The notes below the pieces were generated by a model. That model did not search any database and was not told the origin of the DNA. It was given only the letters and a program-made list of their open reading frames with translations. Shown here piece by piece: positions 1 to 6,197 of a stretch of 10,800 nucleotides of DNA. This DNA is from Anaerolineae bacterium. Its GTDB lineage: Bacteria > Chloroflexota > Anaerolineae > B4-G1 > SLSP01. The stretch spans positions 1 through 10,800 of the forward strand of contig JAGHDT010000330.1 in NCBI GenBank assembly GCA_021159805.1. Direction: 5' to 3'. The position numbers and the translations under genes were made by a program. The first letter of the stretch is position 1, and the number at the start of each line of letters is the position of its first letter.

Positions 1-375
1 AAGAAGCGACTGCCGAAGTCGCCGGCGCTCGCCTACAATGTGAACACTAATCGGGGCGGAAAGCGCTCGCGTGCTAAGCGTGGTAATCCGCAGAAGCGGG
101 GCGTCTGCACAATTGTGCGTACCGCGACGCCAAAGAAGCCTAACTCGGCGCTGCGCAAGATCGCTCGTGTGCGGCTTTCGAACCGCATCGAGGTGACTGC
201 CTACATCCCTGGTGAGGGGCACAATTTGCAGGAGCACTCTGTTGTTTTGGTTCGTGGTGGGCGCGTGAAGGACTTGCCCGGTGTTCGCTACCACATTGTA
301 CGCGGGGCATTGGATTGCGCAGGCGTGGGTGGGCGGCGGCAGCGACGTTCCAAGTACGGAACGAAAGCCGAGTAG
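1..375 (+). CDS. rpsL: 30S ribosomal protein S12, 5'-truncated by window edge
   Basis: S12 of the 30S decoding centre, where it monitors codon-anticodon pairing. The reading frame is open from base 1, and the GTG at 40 is an internal valine (TYR-ASN-VAL), not the start. About 15-20 N-terminal residues lie outside the window. The visible part has PQKRGVC, TPKKPNSALRK with the lysine known as a streptomycin-resistance site, GEGHNLQEHS, and VKDLPGVRYH with the second such lysine and the aspartate modified by RimO in some bacteria. Compared with E. coli S12 there is an insertion of about 16 residues between PAL and PQKRGVC (bases 31-87), rich in Arg, Lys, Gly and Asn. Insertions here are known in Firmicutes and Chloroflexota. 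The C-terminus ends in GTKAE and lacks the usual basic KRPK-like tail. Stop is TAG; rpsG follows after 23 nt. Function is certain. Confidence 0.97.
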   Translation, partial: KKRLPKSPALAYNVNTNRGGKRSRAKRGNPQKRGVCTIVRTATPKKPNSALRKIARVRLSNRIEVTAYIPGEGHNLQEHSVVLVRGGRVKDLPGVRYHIVRGALDCAGVGGRRQRRSKYGTKAE

Positions 376-398
376 TTGTTGTGAGGATGGAGTAAATT

Positions 399-869
399 AT
401 GTCAAGACGAAACCGTCCGCCTAAGCGAAAGATTGCTCCCGATATCCGCTATGGCAGTGTGCCTCTCCAGAAGTTCATCAATCGTATGATGAAGGGTGGC
501 AAGAAGAGTGTCGCACAGCGGATTATGTATGAGGCGCTGGATACGGCTGAGGCTCGTGCAAATCGCCCGGGCATTGAGGTCTTTAACGATGCGATGCAGA
601 ACGTGATGCCGTCGGTTGAGGTTAAGCCTCGCCGTGTCGGTGGTGCGACTTATCAGATTCCGGTCGAGGTTCCGCAGTATCGGCAGCTCTCGCTCGGGAT
701 TCGCTGGATTTTGGCCGCGGCGAAGAGTCGTGGTGGCCGTGGTATGGCGGCGAAGCTGTCGGCTGAACTCGTGGATGCAGCGAGCGGCGTTGGGGCGGCA
801 GTTAAGCGACGCGAAGACGCGTTGAGGATGGCGGAAGCCAACCGTGCATTCGCCCATCTTCGTTGGTAA
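399..869 (+). CDS. rpsG: 30S ribosomal protein S7
   Basis: S7 nucleates assembly of the 30S head by binding 16S rRNA and lies near the E-site tRNA. The product is 156 residues, the usual length. It shows the N-terminal basic arm (RRNRPPKRKIAPD), the MMKGGKKSVAQRI helix, the beta-hairpin VEVKPRRVGGATYQIPVEV, and the conserved end KRREDALRMAEANRAFAHLRW split across the last helix. The ATG at 399 follows GAGGATGGAG-like purines at 383-392. In E. coli S7 represses its own operon by binding the rpsL-rpsG intercistronic mRNA; here that spacer is only 23 nt, so the same mechanism is not evident. The next gene, fusA, begins 70 nt downstream. Confidence 0.98.
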   Translation: MSRRNRPPKRKIAPDIRYGSVPLQKFINRMMKGGKKSVAQRIMYEALDTAEARANRPGIEVFNDAMQNVMPSVEVKPRRVGGATYQIPVEVPQYRQLSLGIRWILAAAKSRGGRGMAAKLSAELVDAASGVGAAVKRREDALRMAEANRAFAHLRW

Positions 870-939
870 GCTGCTGCTCCTTCTGAAGTAGCTTCCTAGA
901 GGGTCGTCGCCAGGCACACGTTACATCGAGGGCAGAGCG

Positions 940-3018
940 ATGGCCGAAGAACCTTTACTAGAGAATATACGCAACATTGGGGTTATTGCCCACATCGACG
1001 CGGGCAAGACCACAACGACTGAACGCATCCTGTTCTATACCGGTCGTACACATCGTCTCGGTAATGTCGATGATGGTACAACCATCACCGACTGGATGGA
1101 TCAGGAGCGGGAGCGGGGAATTACGATTACGGCCGCTGCGGTGACGTGTTTCTGGCGCGAATTCCAGATCAACATCGTTGATACGCCGGGACATATCGAT
1201 TTCACCGCTGAGGTTCAGCGCAGTCTGCGGGTGCTTGATGGTGGTATTGTGGTCTTTGATGGGACCGCAGGCGTTGAGCCCCAGTCCGAGACAGTCTGGC
1301 GACAGGCTCGCGACTTCAATGTGCCGCTGATCGCGTTCATCAACAAGATGGATAAGCTGGGGGCCGACTTCGCCCACGCGGTGGATACCATCCGTGATCG
1401 CCTGGAGGCTAACCCGGTTCCGATTCAATGGCCCATTGGATCAGAGTCTGAGTTCCGGGGAGTGGTTGACCTGATCGAGTGGCGGGCTGTGAGTTGGCCC
1501 GATGAGTTGGGCCAGACACCGGAGTACATCCCGATCCCAGAAGCGGTTGAGGTGGACGCTCTGGTTGCCCGCGAGGTGATGCTAGAGGCGATTGTCGAAA
1601 CCGACGATGAGTTGATGTTGGCTTATCTTGAGGGTGGGGAAATATCCTCGGATGATCTGCGGCGGGCGCTTCGTCAGGCGACGATCACAGGGCTGCTTCA
1701 GCCAGTGATGTGTGGTTCGTCATTGCGCAACAAGGGTGTGCAACCTTTGTTGGATGCAGTTGTCGATTTTCTTCCTTCCCCGCTGGACATACCGCCGGTG
1801 AAGGGGGTGAATCCCAAGAAGGAACGAGTGGAAGAAAGGCCTGCGGATCCTGAGGCGCCGTTGGCTGCACTGATCTTTAAAATAGCGACAGACCCGTACT
1901 CGGGACGACTAGCTTACTTTCGGGTTTATTCGGGGACTTTGGTCCGCGGCAATGTTTACCTGAATCCGGGTAAGGGCATCCGTGAGCGTGTGACCAAGCT
2001 ACTTAGGATGTTCGCTGACCGCCGGGAAGAGGTCGATGAATTGAGGGCCGGCGATATCGGTGCGACGGTGGGGTTGAAGAACACCGTGACCGGTGACACG
2101 CTTTCGGCTATGCACGCACCGATCATCCTGGAATCAATCCCTTTCCCAGAGCCGGTTATCTCCGTCGCGATCGAGCCTAAGACGGTCGGAGATCAGGATC
2201 GTCTCAATGAGTCGCTCGCGCGATTGACGGAGGAAGATCCCACTTTCCGAGTTCGCATGGATGAGGGTACAGGCCAGACAACCCTGTGGGGAATGGGAGA
2301 GCTGCACCTGCAGGTTCTCGTTAACAGACTGTTACGAGAGTTCCGGGTAGAGGCAAATGTTGGGAAGCCGCGAGTCGCGTATCGGGAAACTATCACGCAA
2401 GCAGGTCAAGCTGAGGTCGTATTCGATCGAATGCTGGCCGGTAAGCCCCAGTATGCCCGGGTAGTGTTGGAGATCAGCCCTACCGAGGCAGGGGAAGCAT
2501 CTAGATTTGTCAATCTTTCGCGTCCGCAAGACCTGATGGCTCAGTATGTTGAGGCTATCAGAGCTGGGGCGCTTGAGTCGTTGGATAGCGGCTATCTGGC
2601 TGGATATCCACTGGTTGGCATCGAAATCCGCCTTGTGGCAATGGAAGTTGATGAGATGCTTTCCACGGAGATCGCTTTTAGAGCAGCGGCCGCACAAGCT
2701 TTCCGCCAGGCGGTGGAAGTGGCCAAGCCGATCTTGCTTGAGCCAGCGATGGACGTGGAAGTGGTGATGCCGGAGAGGTTTGTTGGTGAAGTGCTGGGGG
2801 ACTTGAATGCTCGCGGCGCTGACATCAGGTCTATGCAATCCCGTTCCGGCGGCGGTCAGGTGATTCGGGCTTATGTCCCCCTGTCCAATATGTTCGGGTA
2901 CGCCACCGACCTGCGGAGTTCAACACAGGGGCGCGGCACGTTTACTATGGAGTTCCACCACTATGTACCGGTGGATTCTCGGCAGATGGATGCTATCGTG
3001 TATGGCTATGGCGGGTAG
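940..3018 (+). CDS. fusA: Translation elongation factor G with divergent domain IV
   Basis: EF-G uses GTP to move tRNA and mRNA through the ribosome. The 692-residue product has all five domains. The G domain (about 1-285) is canonical: AHIDAGKTT at 17-25, switch I RERGITIT around 57-64, DTPGHIDF at 81-88 with catalytic His85, NKMD at 135-138, CGSSL at 258-262. Domain II starts near 305, domain III (about 404-480) has GMGELHLQVL, and domain V has VPLSNMFGYATDLRS. Domain IV (about 481-600) aligns without gaps to E. coli EF-G from about residue 500, but its signatures are changed: SGGRGQYG reads LAGKPQYA (499-506), GGVIP reads PQDLM (529-533), and the tip loop GSYHDVDSS reads MEVDEMLST, so the tip His583 equivalent is Asp571. 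A weak GAGGG at 928-932 precedes the ATG. Arg codons include AGG, AGA, CGA and CGG. It may be the lineage's main EF-G or a paralogue; EF-G family membership is certain. Confidence 0.95.
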   Translation: MAEEPLLENIRNIGVIAHIDAGKTTTTERILFYTGRTHRLGNVDDGTTITDWMDQERERGITITAAAVTCFWREFQINIVDTPGHIDFTAEVQRSLRVLDGGIVVFDGTAGVEPQSETVWRQARDFNVPLIAFINKMDKLGADFAHAVDTIRDRLEANPVPIQWPIGSESEFRGVVDLIEWRAVSWPDELGQTPEYIPIPEAVEVDALVAREVMLEAIVETDDELMLAYLEGGEISSDDLRRALRQATITGLLQPVMCGSSLRNKGVQPLLDAVVDFLPSPLDIPPVKGVNPKKERVEERPADPEAPLAALIFKIATDPYSGRLAYFRVYSGTLVRGNVYLNPGKGIRERVTKLLRMFADRREEVDELRAGDIGATVGLKNTVTGDTLSAMHAPIILESIPFPEPVISVAIEPKTVGDQDRLNESLARLTEEDPTFRVRMDEGTGQTTLWGMGELHLQVLVNRLLREFRVEANVGKPRVAYRETITQAGQAEVVFDRMLAGKPQYARVVLEISPTEAGEASRFVNLSRPQDLMAQYVEAIRAGALESLDSGYLAGYPLVGIEIRLVAMEVDEMLSTEIAFRAAAAQAFRQAVEVAKPILLEPAMDVEVVMPERFVGEVLGDLNARGADIRSMQSRSGGGQVIRAYVPLSNMFGYATDLRSSTQGRGTFTMEFHHYVPVDSRQMDAIVYGYGG

Positions 3019-3050
3019 CCATCACGCTACACGAATGCGTAAGTGTCAGA

Positions 3051-3068
3051 GGCTCTGCGCACAGAGCC
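3051..3068 (+). other. Hairpin in the fusA-tuf spacer
   Basis: GGCTCTG at 3051-3057 and CAGAGCC at 3062-3068 form a perfect 7-bp stem with a 4-nt loop, about 70 nt before tuf. No T-run follows, so it does not look like an intrinsic terminator. It could be an RNA processing or stability element that separates fusA and tuf expression. The fold is seen in the sequence; the role is inference. Confidence 0.35.
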
Positions 3069-3125
3069 ATTGGCAGCGGCACAAGAAGTAATCATAGATA
3101 GCAATGACTGATCTGAAAGCAGAGT

Positions 3126-3134
3126 AAGGAGAGG
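3126..3134 (+). promoter_or_regulatory. Ribosome binding site of tuf
   Basis: AAGGAGAGG lies 6-9 nt before the tuf ATG at 3141. It is much stronger than the fusA site and fits high translation of EF-Tu. It confirms the start, which gives the family N-terminus MAKEVFQRTKPHVNVGTIGH. Confidence 0.8.
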
Positions 3135-3140
3135 CAAGCA

Positions 3141-4361
3141 ATGGCTAAAGAGGTATTTCAGCGCACTAAGCCCCACGTGAATGTCGGTACCATCGGTCAC
3201 ATCGATCATGGCAAGACCACTTTGACGGCTGCAATCACGAAGGTTCTGTCCCTCAAAGGGTGGGCGGAGTTCAAGGCGTACGACGAAGTCGCGAAGGCTG
3301 ATGCGAAGATGTTCCGTCGCGATGCAACCAAGATCTTGACTGTGGCGATTTCGCACGTTGAGTATCAGACCGAGAACCGTCACTATGCCCATGTGGACTG
3401 CCCTGGTCACCGTGACTACATCAAGAATATGATCACCGGTGCTGCCCAGATGGACGGCGCGATCCTGGTTGTCTCCGCGGTCGATGGCCCGATGCCTCAG
3501 ACCCGCGAGCACATTCTTCTCGCGCGTCAGGTCGAGGTCCCGGCGATCGTGGTCTATCTGAACAAGGTTGATCTGATGGACGACCCCGAGCTCCTGGAGC
3601 TGGTTGACCTGGAAATCCGCGAGCTGCTGGACAGCTACGAGTTCCCCGGCGACGAGACTCCCATCGTCCAGGGCTCTGCTCTGCAGGCCCTGAACTGCGA
3701 GAGCGATGACCCCGATGATCCGGCGTATGCCTCCATCTGGGAGCTGATGCGGGTTGTGGATGAGTACATCCCCACGCCGGTGCGTGACGAGGATCGCCCA
3801 TTCTTGATGCCCATTGAGGACGTTTTCTCCATCAAGGGTCGTGGTACGGTTGTGACCGGTCGTGTTGATCGTGGCACACTCAAGCCTAATACTCCGGTTG
3901 AACTGGTTGGCGGTATGTACGACAAGCCCCGCAAGACGGTTGTGACCTCGATGGAGATGTTCCACAAGACGCTCCCGAGTGTTATCGCTGGTGATAACGC
4001 CGGTTTGCTGCTGCGCGGTGTAGGCAAGGATGAGGTAGGTCGTGGCGTCGTCGTGGCTGCCCCGGGTTCGATCCATGCTCGCCGCAAGTTCGAGTCTGAG
4101 GTCTACATCCTGCGCAAGGATGAGGGTGGTCGCCACAAGCCCTTCTTCACCGGCTACAAGCCTCAGTTCTATATCAACACCATGGATATCACCGGCTCCG
4201 TCCAGCTACCCGAGGGTGTCGAGATGGTCATGCCTGGCGATCGCACCACCATGACCGTTGAATTGGGCTCGGTAGTGGCTCTGGAAGAAGGTCACCGCTT
4301 CGCGATCCGCGAGGGCGGCCTGACCGTTGGCGCCGGCGTAATTACCAAAATCGTAGAGTAG
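3141..4361 (+). CDS. tuf: Translation elongation factor Tu with altered switch I
   Basis: EF-Tu delivers aminoacyl-tRNA to the ribosomal A site as a GTP complex. The 406-residue product has GHIDHGKT (19-26), DCPGH (86-90, catalytic His90), NKVD (141-144), GSAL (179-182), domain II GRGTVVTGRVDRG and domain III with KFESEVYIL and TVGAGV. Switch I (about 47-71) is highly unusual: E. coli ARGITIN reads TKILTVA, and five extra residues precede it. The Mg-binding threonine is kept (Thr67 = E. coli T61). Other changes at conserved sites, in E. coli numbering, are V20I, I60L, A85R, G257S, R333N, T335M and R381L. The frame is intact and Arg codons are nearly all CGT/CGC, so it looks highly expressed and not decaying. 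The HVEYQT stretch is Chloroflexota-like. rpsJ follows after 23 nt. Identity is certain; the cause of the switch I change is unknown. Confidence 0.96.
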   Translation: MAKEVFQRTKPHVNVGTIGHIDHGKTTLTAAITKVLSLKGWAEFKAYDEVAKADAKMFRRDATKILTVAISHVEYQTENRHYAHVDCPGHRDYIKNMITGAAQMDGAILVVSAVDGPMPQTREHILLARQVEVPAIVVYLNKVDLMDDPELLELVDLEIRELLDSYEFPGDETPIVQGSALQALNCESDDPDDPAYASIWELMRVVDEYIPTPVRDEDRPFLMPIEDVFSIKGRGTVVTGRVDRGTLKPNTPVELVGGMYDKPRKTVVTSMEMFHKTLPSVIAGDNAGLLLRGVGKDEVGRGVVVAAPGSIHARRKFESEVYILRKDEGGRHKPFFTGYKPQFYINTMDITGSVQLPEGVEMVMPGDRTTMTVELGSVVALEEGHRFAIREGGLTVGAGVITKIVE

Positions 4362-4384
4362 TTCTAGTCTAACCAGGTGGTTTA

Positions 4385-4693
4385 ATGGCTAAACAACGCA
4401 TTCGCATTCGGTTGAAGGGGTACGATCATCGCATTCTGGACGAGTCCGCTCGCCGGATCGTTGAGGCGGCAGAGCGAACGGGTGCTCGGGTCGTGGGGCC
4501 AGTTCCTCTACCGACCAAAATCGAACGGTTCACGGTTCGCCGGTCTCCGTTCATCGACAAGGATACGCACGAGCATTTCGAGATTCGTACGCATAAGCGT
4601 CTGATCGATATCCAAGATCCGGATTCGAAGACGATTGATACATTGATGCGACTTAACATGCCTGCAGGTATCGACATCGAGATCAAGCTTTAG
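4385..4693 (+). CDS. rpsJ: 30S ribosomal protein S10 (NusE)
   Basis: S10 sits in the 30S head and, as NusE, also binds NusB in transcription antitermination. The 102-residue product has the family landmarks: RIRLKGYDHRILDESA at the N-terminus, GPVPLPTKIERFTVRRSPF in the middle, the loop DKDTHEHFEIRTHKRLIDI, and the C-terminal strand PAGIDIEIKL. An AGGTGG site at 4375-4380 precedes the ATG. Only 23 nt lie between tuf and this gene with no terminator-like hairpin, so the str and S10 clusters probably share a transcript. Unusually, 192 nt separate it from rplC. Confidence 0.98.
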   Translation: MAKQRIRIRLKGYDHRILDESARRIVEAAERTGARVVGPVPLPTKIERFTVRRSPFIDKDTHEHFEIRTHKRLIDIQDPDSKTIDTLMRLNMPAGIDIEIKL

Positions 4694-4757
4694 TCGTTTA
4701 GTCTTCACATACACTGAGCATCCGCCCCTGGCCGTGGCTCGTTGAGTATGAGGATGC

Positions 4758-4889
4758 ATGGTTTGGGGAGTGTGTGACAGAATTCGGGATGATGCGGCGC
4801 GGGGAGTGTGCGGTCTGTCGGGCAGGCCTGGCCTGTTTCTTGATTGCGACTGCGCACGAGCGTTGGCAGTCCTTAGGAGGGCGTCGTGA
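4758..4889 (+). CDS. Possible 43-residue leader ORF overlapping rplC start
   Basis: An ATG at 4758 opens 43 codons ending in TGA at 4887-4889, which overlaps the rplC start as GTGA. The predicted peptide has five cysteines (6, 18, 30, 32 among them as GVC, GVC, DCDC) and a C-terminal ALAVLRRAS. The repeated GVC comes from the in-frame 36-nt direct repeat. The upstream GAGGA at 4750-4754 is too close to be a good ribosome binding site. I recognise no family. It may be a chance frame; the overlap with the next start is the main reason to list it. Confidence 0.15.
   Translation: MVWGVCDRIRDDAARGVCGLSGRPGLFLDCDCARALAVLRRAS
4765..4810 (+). repeat. Direct repeat GGGGAGTGTG, two copies 36 nt apart
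   Basis: The 10-base word GGGGAGTGTG occurs at 4765-4774 and 4801-4810 inside the rpsJ-rplC spacer. The 36-nt offset is a multiple of three and keeps the small open frame in register. It may be a regulator or RNA-binding site, or a chance repeat in G-rich DNA. Confidence 0.4.
4875..4880 (+). promoter_or_regulatory. Ribosome binding site fixing the GTG start of rplC
   Basis: AGGAGG lies 5 nt before GTG at 4886. The spacing is good and the protein then begins MKGIIGRKVGMTQIF, the expected L3 N-terminus, so the GTG start is accepted. Confidence 0.85.
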
Positions 4890-5536
4890 AAGGTATCATT
4901 GGACGTAAGGTAGGCATGACTCAGATCTTCCGTGAGGATGGCCTTGTCGTGCCTGTCACGGTTGTCGAAGCTGGGCCATGTTACGTGACACAAGTTCGCA
5001 CACCTGAGCGCGATGGGTATCGAGCTGTGCAACTCGGTTTCGGTGACGCGAAGGCCAAGCATCTGACCAAGGGCCAGGTGGGGCATCTGGAGAGGGCGGG
5101 TGCGCCTCAGCTGCGGCATCTGCGCGAGGTCCGCACTCGACCTGATGAGACCTTCGAACTCGGGGAGAAGATTCTTGTGGACATCTTCGAACCTGGTCAG
5201 CACGTTGATATCGTGGGCCGTTCCAAGGGGCGCGGTTTTACTGGTGTGGTGAAGCGTTACGGTTTTGCCGGTGGTCCGCGTACGCATGGTCAGTCTGATC
5301 GTGAGCGGGCGCCCGGCTCCATTGGTGCTTGTGCGACGCCTGGCAAGGTCTGGAAGGGCCAGAAGATGCCCGGTCACATGGGGAACAAACGAGTCACCGT
5401 TCAGAATCTGGAAGTGGTGTTGGTCGATCCGGAACGCAACCTCCTGGCTGTACGCGGTGCTATTCCTGGACCTAAGGGAGCCTTGGTCTTGGTCAAGAGC
5501 GCCCGAAAACAACGGGTTCTAAGAGGAGGAAAGTGA
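4886..5536 (+). CDS. rplC: 50S ribosomal protein L3
   Basis: L3 binds 23S rRNA early in assembly and reaches toward the peptidyl transferase centre. The 216-residue product starts with GTG and shows KGIIGRKVGMTQIF, the central SKGRGFTGVVKRYGFAGGP, the extension PGSIGACATPGKVWKGQKM and MPGHMGNKRVTVQNLEVV. The glutamine that PrmB methylates in E. coli (GQNQTPGK) is alanine here (GACATPGK), so that modification is not expected. Its TGA stop overlaps the rplD ATG by one base (TGATG), a coupling arrangement. A 192-nt spacer precedes it, which sets L3 onward apart from rpsJ. Confidence 0.97.
   Translation: MKGIIGRKVGMTQIFREDGLVVPVTVVEAGPCYVTQVRTPERDGYRAVQLGFGDAKAKHLTKGQVGHLERAGAPQLRHLREVRTRPDETFELGEKILVDIFEPGQHVDIVGRSKGRGFTGVVKRYGFAGGPRTHGQSDRERAPGSIGACATPGKVWKGQKMPGHMGNKRVTVQNLEVVLVDPERNLLAVRGAIPGPKGALVLVKSARKQRVLRGGK
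5524..5529 (+). promoter_or_regulatory. Ribosome binding site deciding the rplD start
   Basis: AGGAGG ends 6 nt before ATG 5536 but only 3 nt before the in-frame GTG 5533. ATG 5536 is therefore the better start. Confidence 0.75.
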
Positions 5537-6192
5537 TGCTTGTTCCCATCGTTGATATGCAAGGGGAGAAGGTCGGTGAGGTCGAGTTGCGCTCGGAGAT
5601 CTTTGAAGCCCCGGTCAATATTCCATTGATGCATCAGGCTCTGGTGCGTCAGTTGGCAAACGCGCGTCTGGGAACGCATAAGGTGAAAACCCGAGGCGAG
5701 AACAACCGCACCAAGGCGAAGTGGTATCGCCAGAAGGGTACCGGTCGCGCACGTCACGGCAGTCGGAATGCTCCGACCTTCGTCGGTGGTGGCGTCGCTC
5801 ATGGGCCGCAGCCGCGCTCCTATGAGAAGCGAATGCCGCGCAAGATGCGTCGCGCAGCATTGCGCTCGGCATTGTCGGTGAAGGCCGCCGAGCAGCGGTT
5901 GGTGGTTGTTGATGAATTGAAGATGGCCGCTCCCAAGACCAAAGAGATGGACAAGACGTTGCGGCGGATTACGTCGGGTGAGGGTAAGAAGCTGGTCTTG
6001 CTCTCGGAGCGCAACGAGTCCGTTGAGCTGTCGGTACGGAATCTTGCGAAGGCGCGGTCGTTGCGTGCACACTATCTGAATATCCGTGATCTTCTGAGCG
6101 CCGAGACGGTTGTACTGTCGTTGGCATCCCTCAAGGTCATCGAGTCGATTCTCGGCACGGGTGTAGCTAAGGTTGCCGGGGGCGAGGAGTAG
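5536..6192 (+). CDS. rplD: 50S ribosomal protein L4
   Basis: L4 binds 23S rRNA, and its long loop lines the constriction of the exit tunnel opposite L22. In E. coli it also represses the S10 operon. The start is taken as ATG 5536, giving 218 residues. The loop (about 54-80) keeps RQKGTGRARHGS, but the segment before it reads KAKWYRQ where KKPWRQ is usual. GGGVAHGPQPRSY and PRKMRRAALRSALSVKA are typical of the family. The C-terminal half has the fold's VVVDELKM and LNIRDLLSAETVVLS strands. The TAG stop is 5 nt before rplW, and the rplW ribosome binding site lies inside its last codons. Confidence 0.96.
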   Translation: MLVPIVDMQGEKVGEVELRSEIFEAPVNIPLMHQALVRQLANARLGTHKVKTRGENNRTKAKWYRQKGTGRARHGSRNAPTFVGGGVAHGPQPRSYEKRMPRKMRRAALRSALSVKAAEQRLVVVDELKMAAPKTKEMDKTLRRITSGEGKKLVLLSERNESVELSVRNLAKARSLRAHYLNIRDLLSAETVVLSLASLKVIESILGTGVAKVAGGEE

Positions 6193-6197
6193 GCCAG

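Larger units (their letters stand above)
4694..4885 (+). other. Long rpsJ-rplC spacer, possible leader region
   Basis: This 192-nt spacer is far longer than any other in the window; most later gaps are under 26 nt. It holds GCATCC (4718-4723) pairing with GGATGC (4752-4757), which could enclose a 28-nt loop. It also has the direct repeat GGGGAGTGTG twice (4765 and 4801), a 4-bp hairpin CAGG/CCTG at 4823-4835 extendable by G-U pairs and followed by TTTC, and a 43-codon open frame. TACACT at 4710-4715 resembles a -10 box but lacks a good -35. It could be an autoregulatory leader for rplC-rplD, as E. coli L4 controls the S10 operon, or hold a promoter. No function is proven. Confidence 0.4.

Noticed and set aside
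40..42. GTG as the start of rpsL
   Set aside because: The frame is open to base 1 and the upstream codons encode KKRLPKSPALAY, which is S12 sequence, so the gene simply enters from outside the window.
402..917. A 171-codon open frame on the - strand over rpsG
   Set aside because: It is the antisense shadow of rpsG with no family resemblance.
3070..3100. sigma70-like promoter before tuf
   Set aside because: TTGGCA is a fair -35, but the -10 candidates (CATAGA at 17 nt, TAGATA at 19 nt) match only three of six positions.
3260..3345. Frameshift or assembly error as the cause of the odd EF-Tu switch I
   Set aside because: One alternative frame meets a stop at once and the other soon after; neither gives RGITI. 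The flanks are in the same frame. A read error cannot be fully ruled out without reads, but compensating indels would be needed.
3027..4136. A 369-codon open frame on the - strand across tuf
   Set aside because: It mirrors the strongly biased tuf codons, resembles no family I know, is His/Leu/Asp rich without domains, and tuf is certain on the + strand.
4508..5512. A 334-codon open frame on the - strand over rpsJ, the spacer and rplC
   Set aside because: It lies mostly opposite two certain ribosomal genes and has no recognisable motif. Its passage through the spacer is notable but insufficient.
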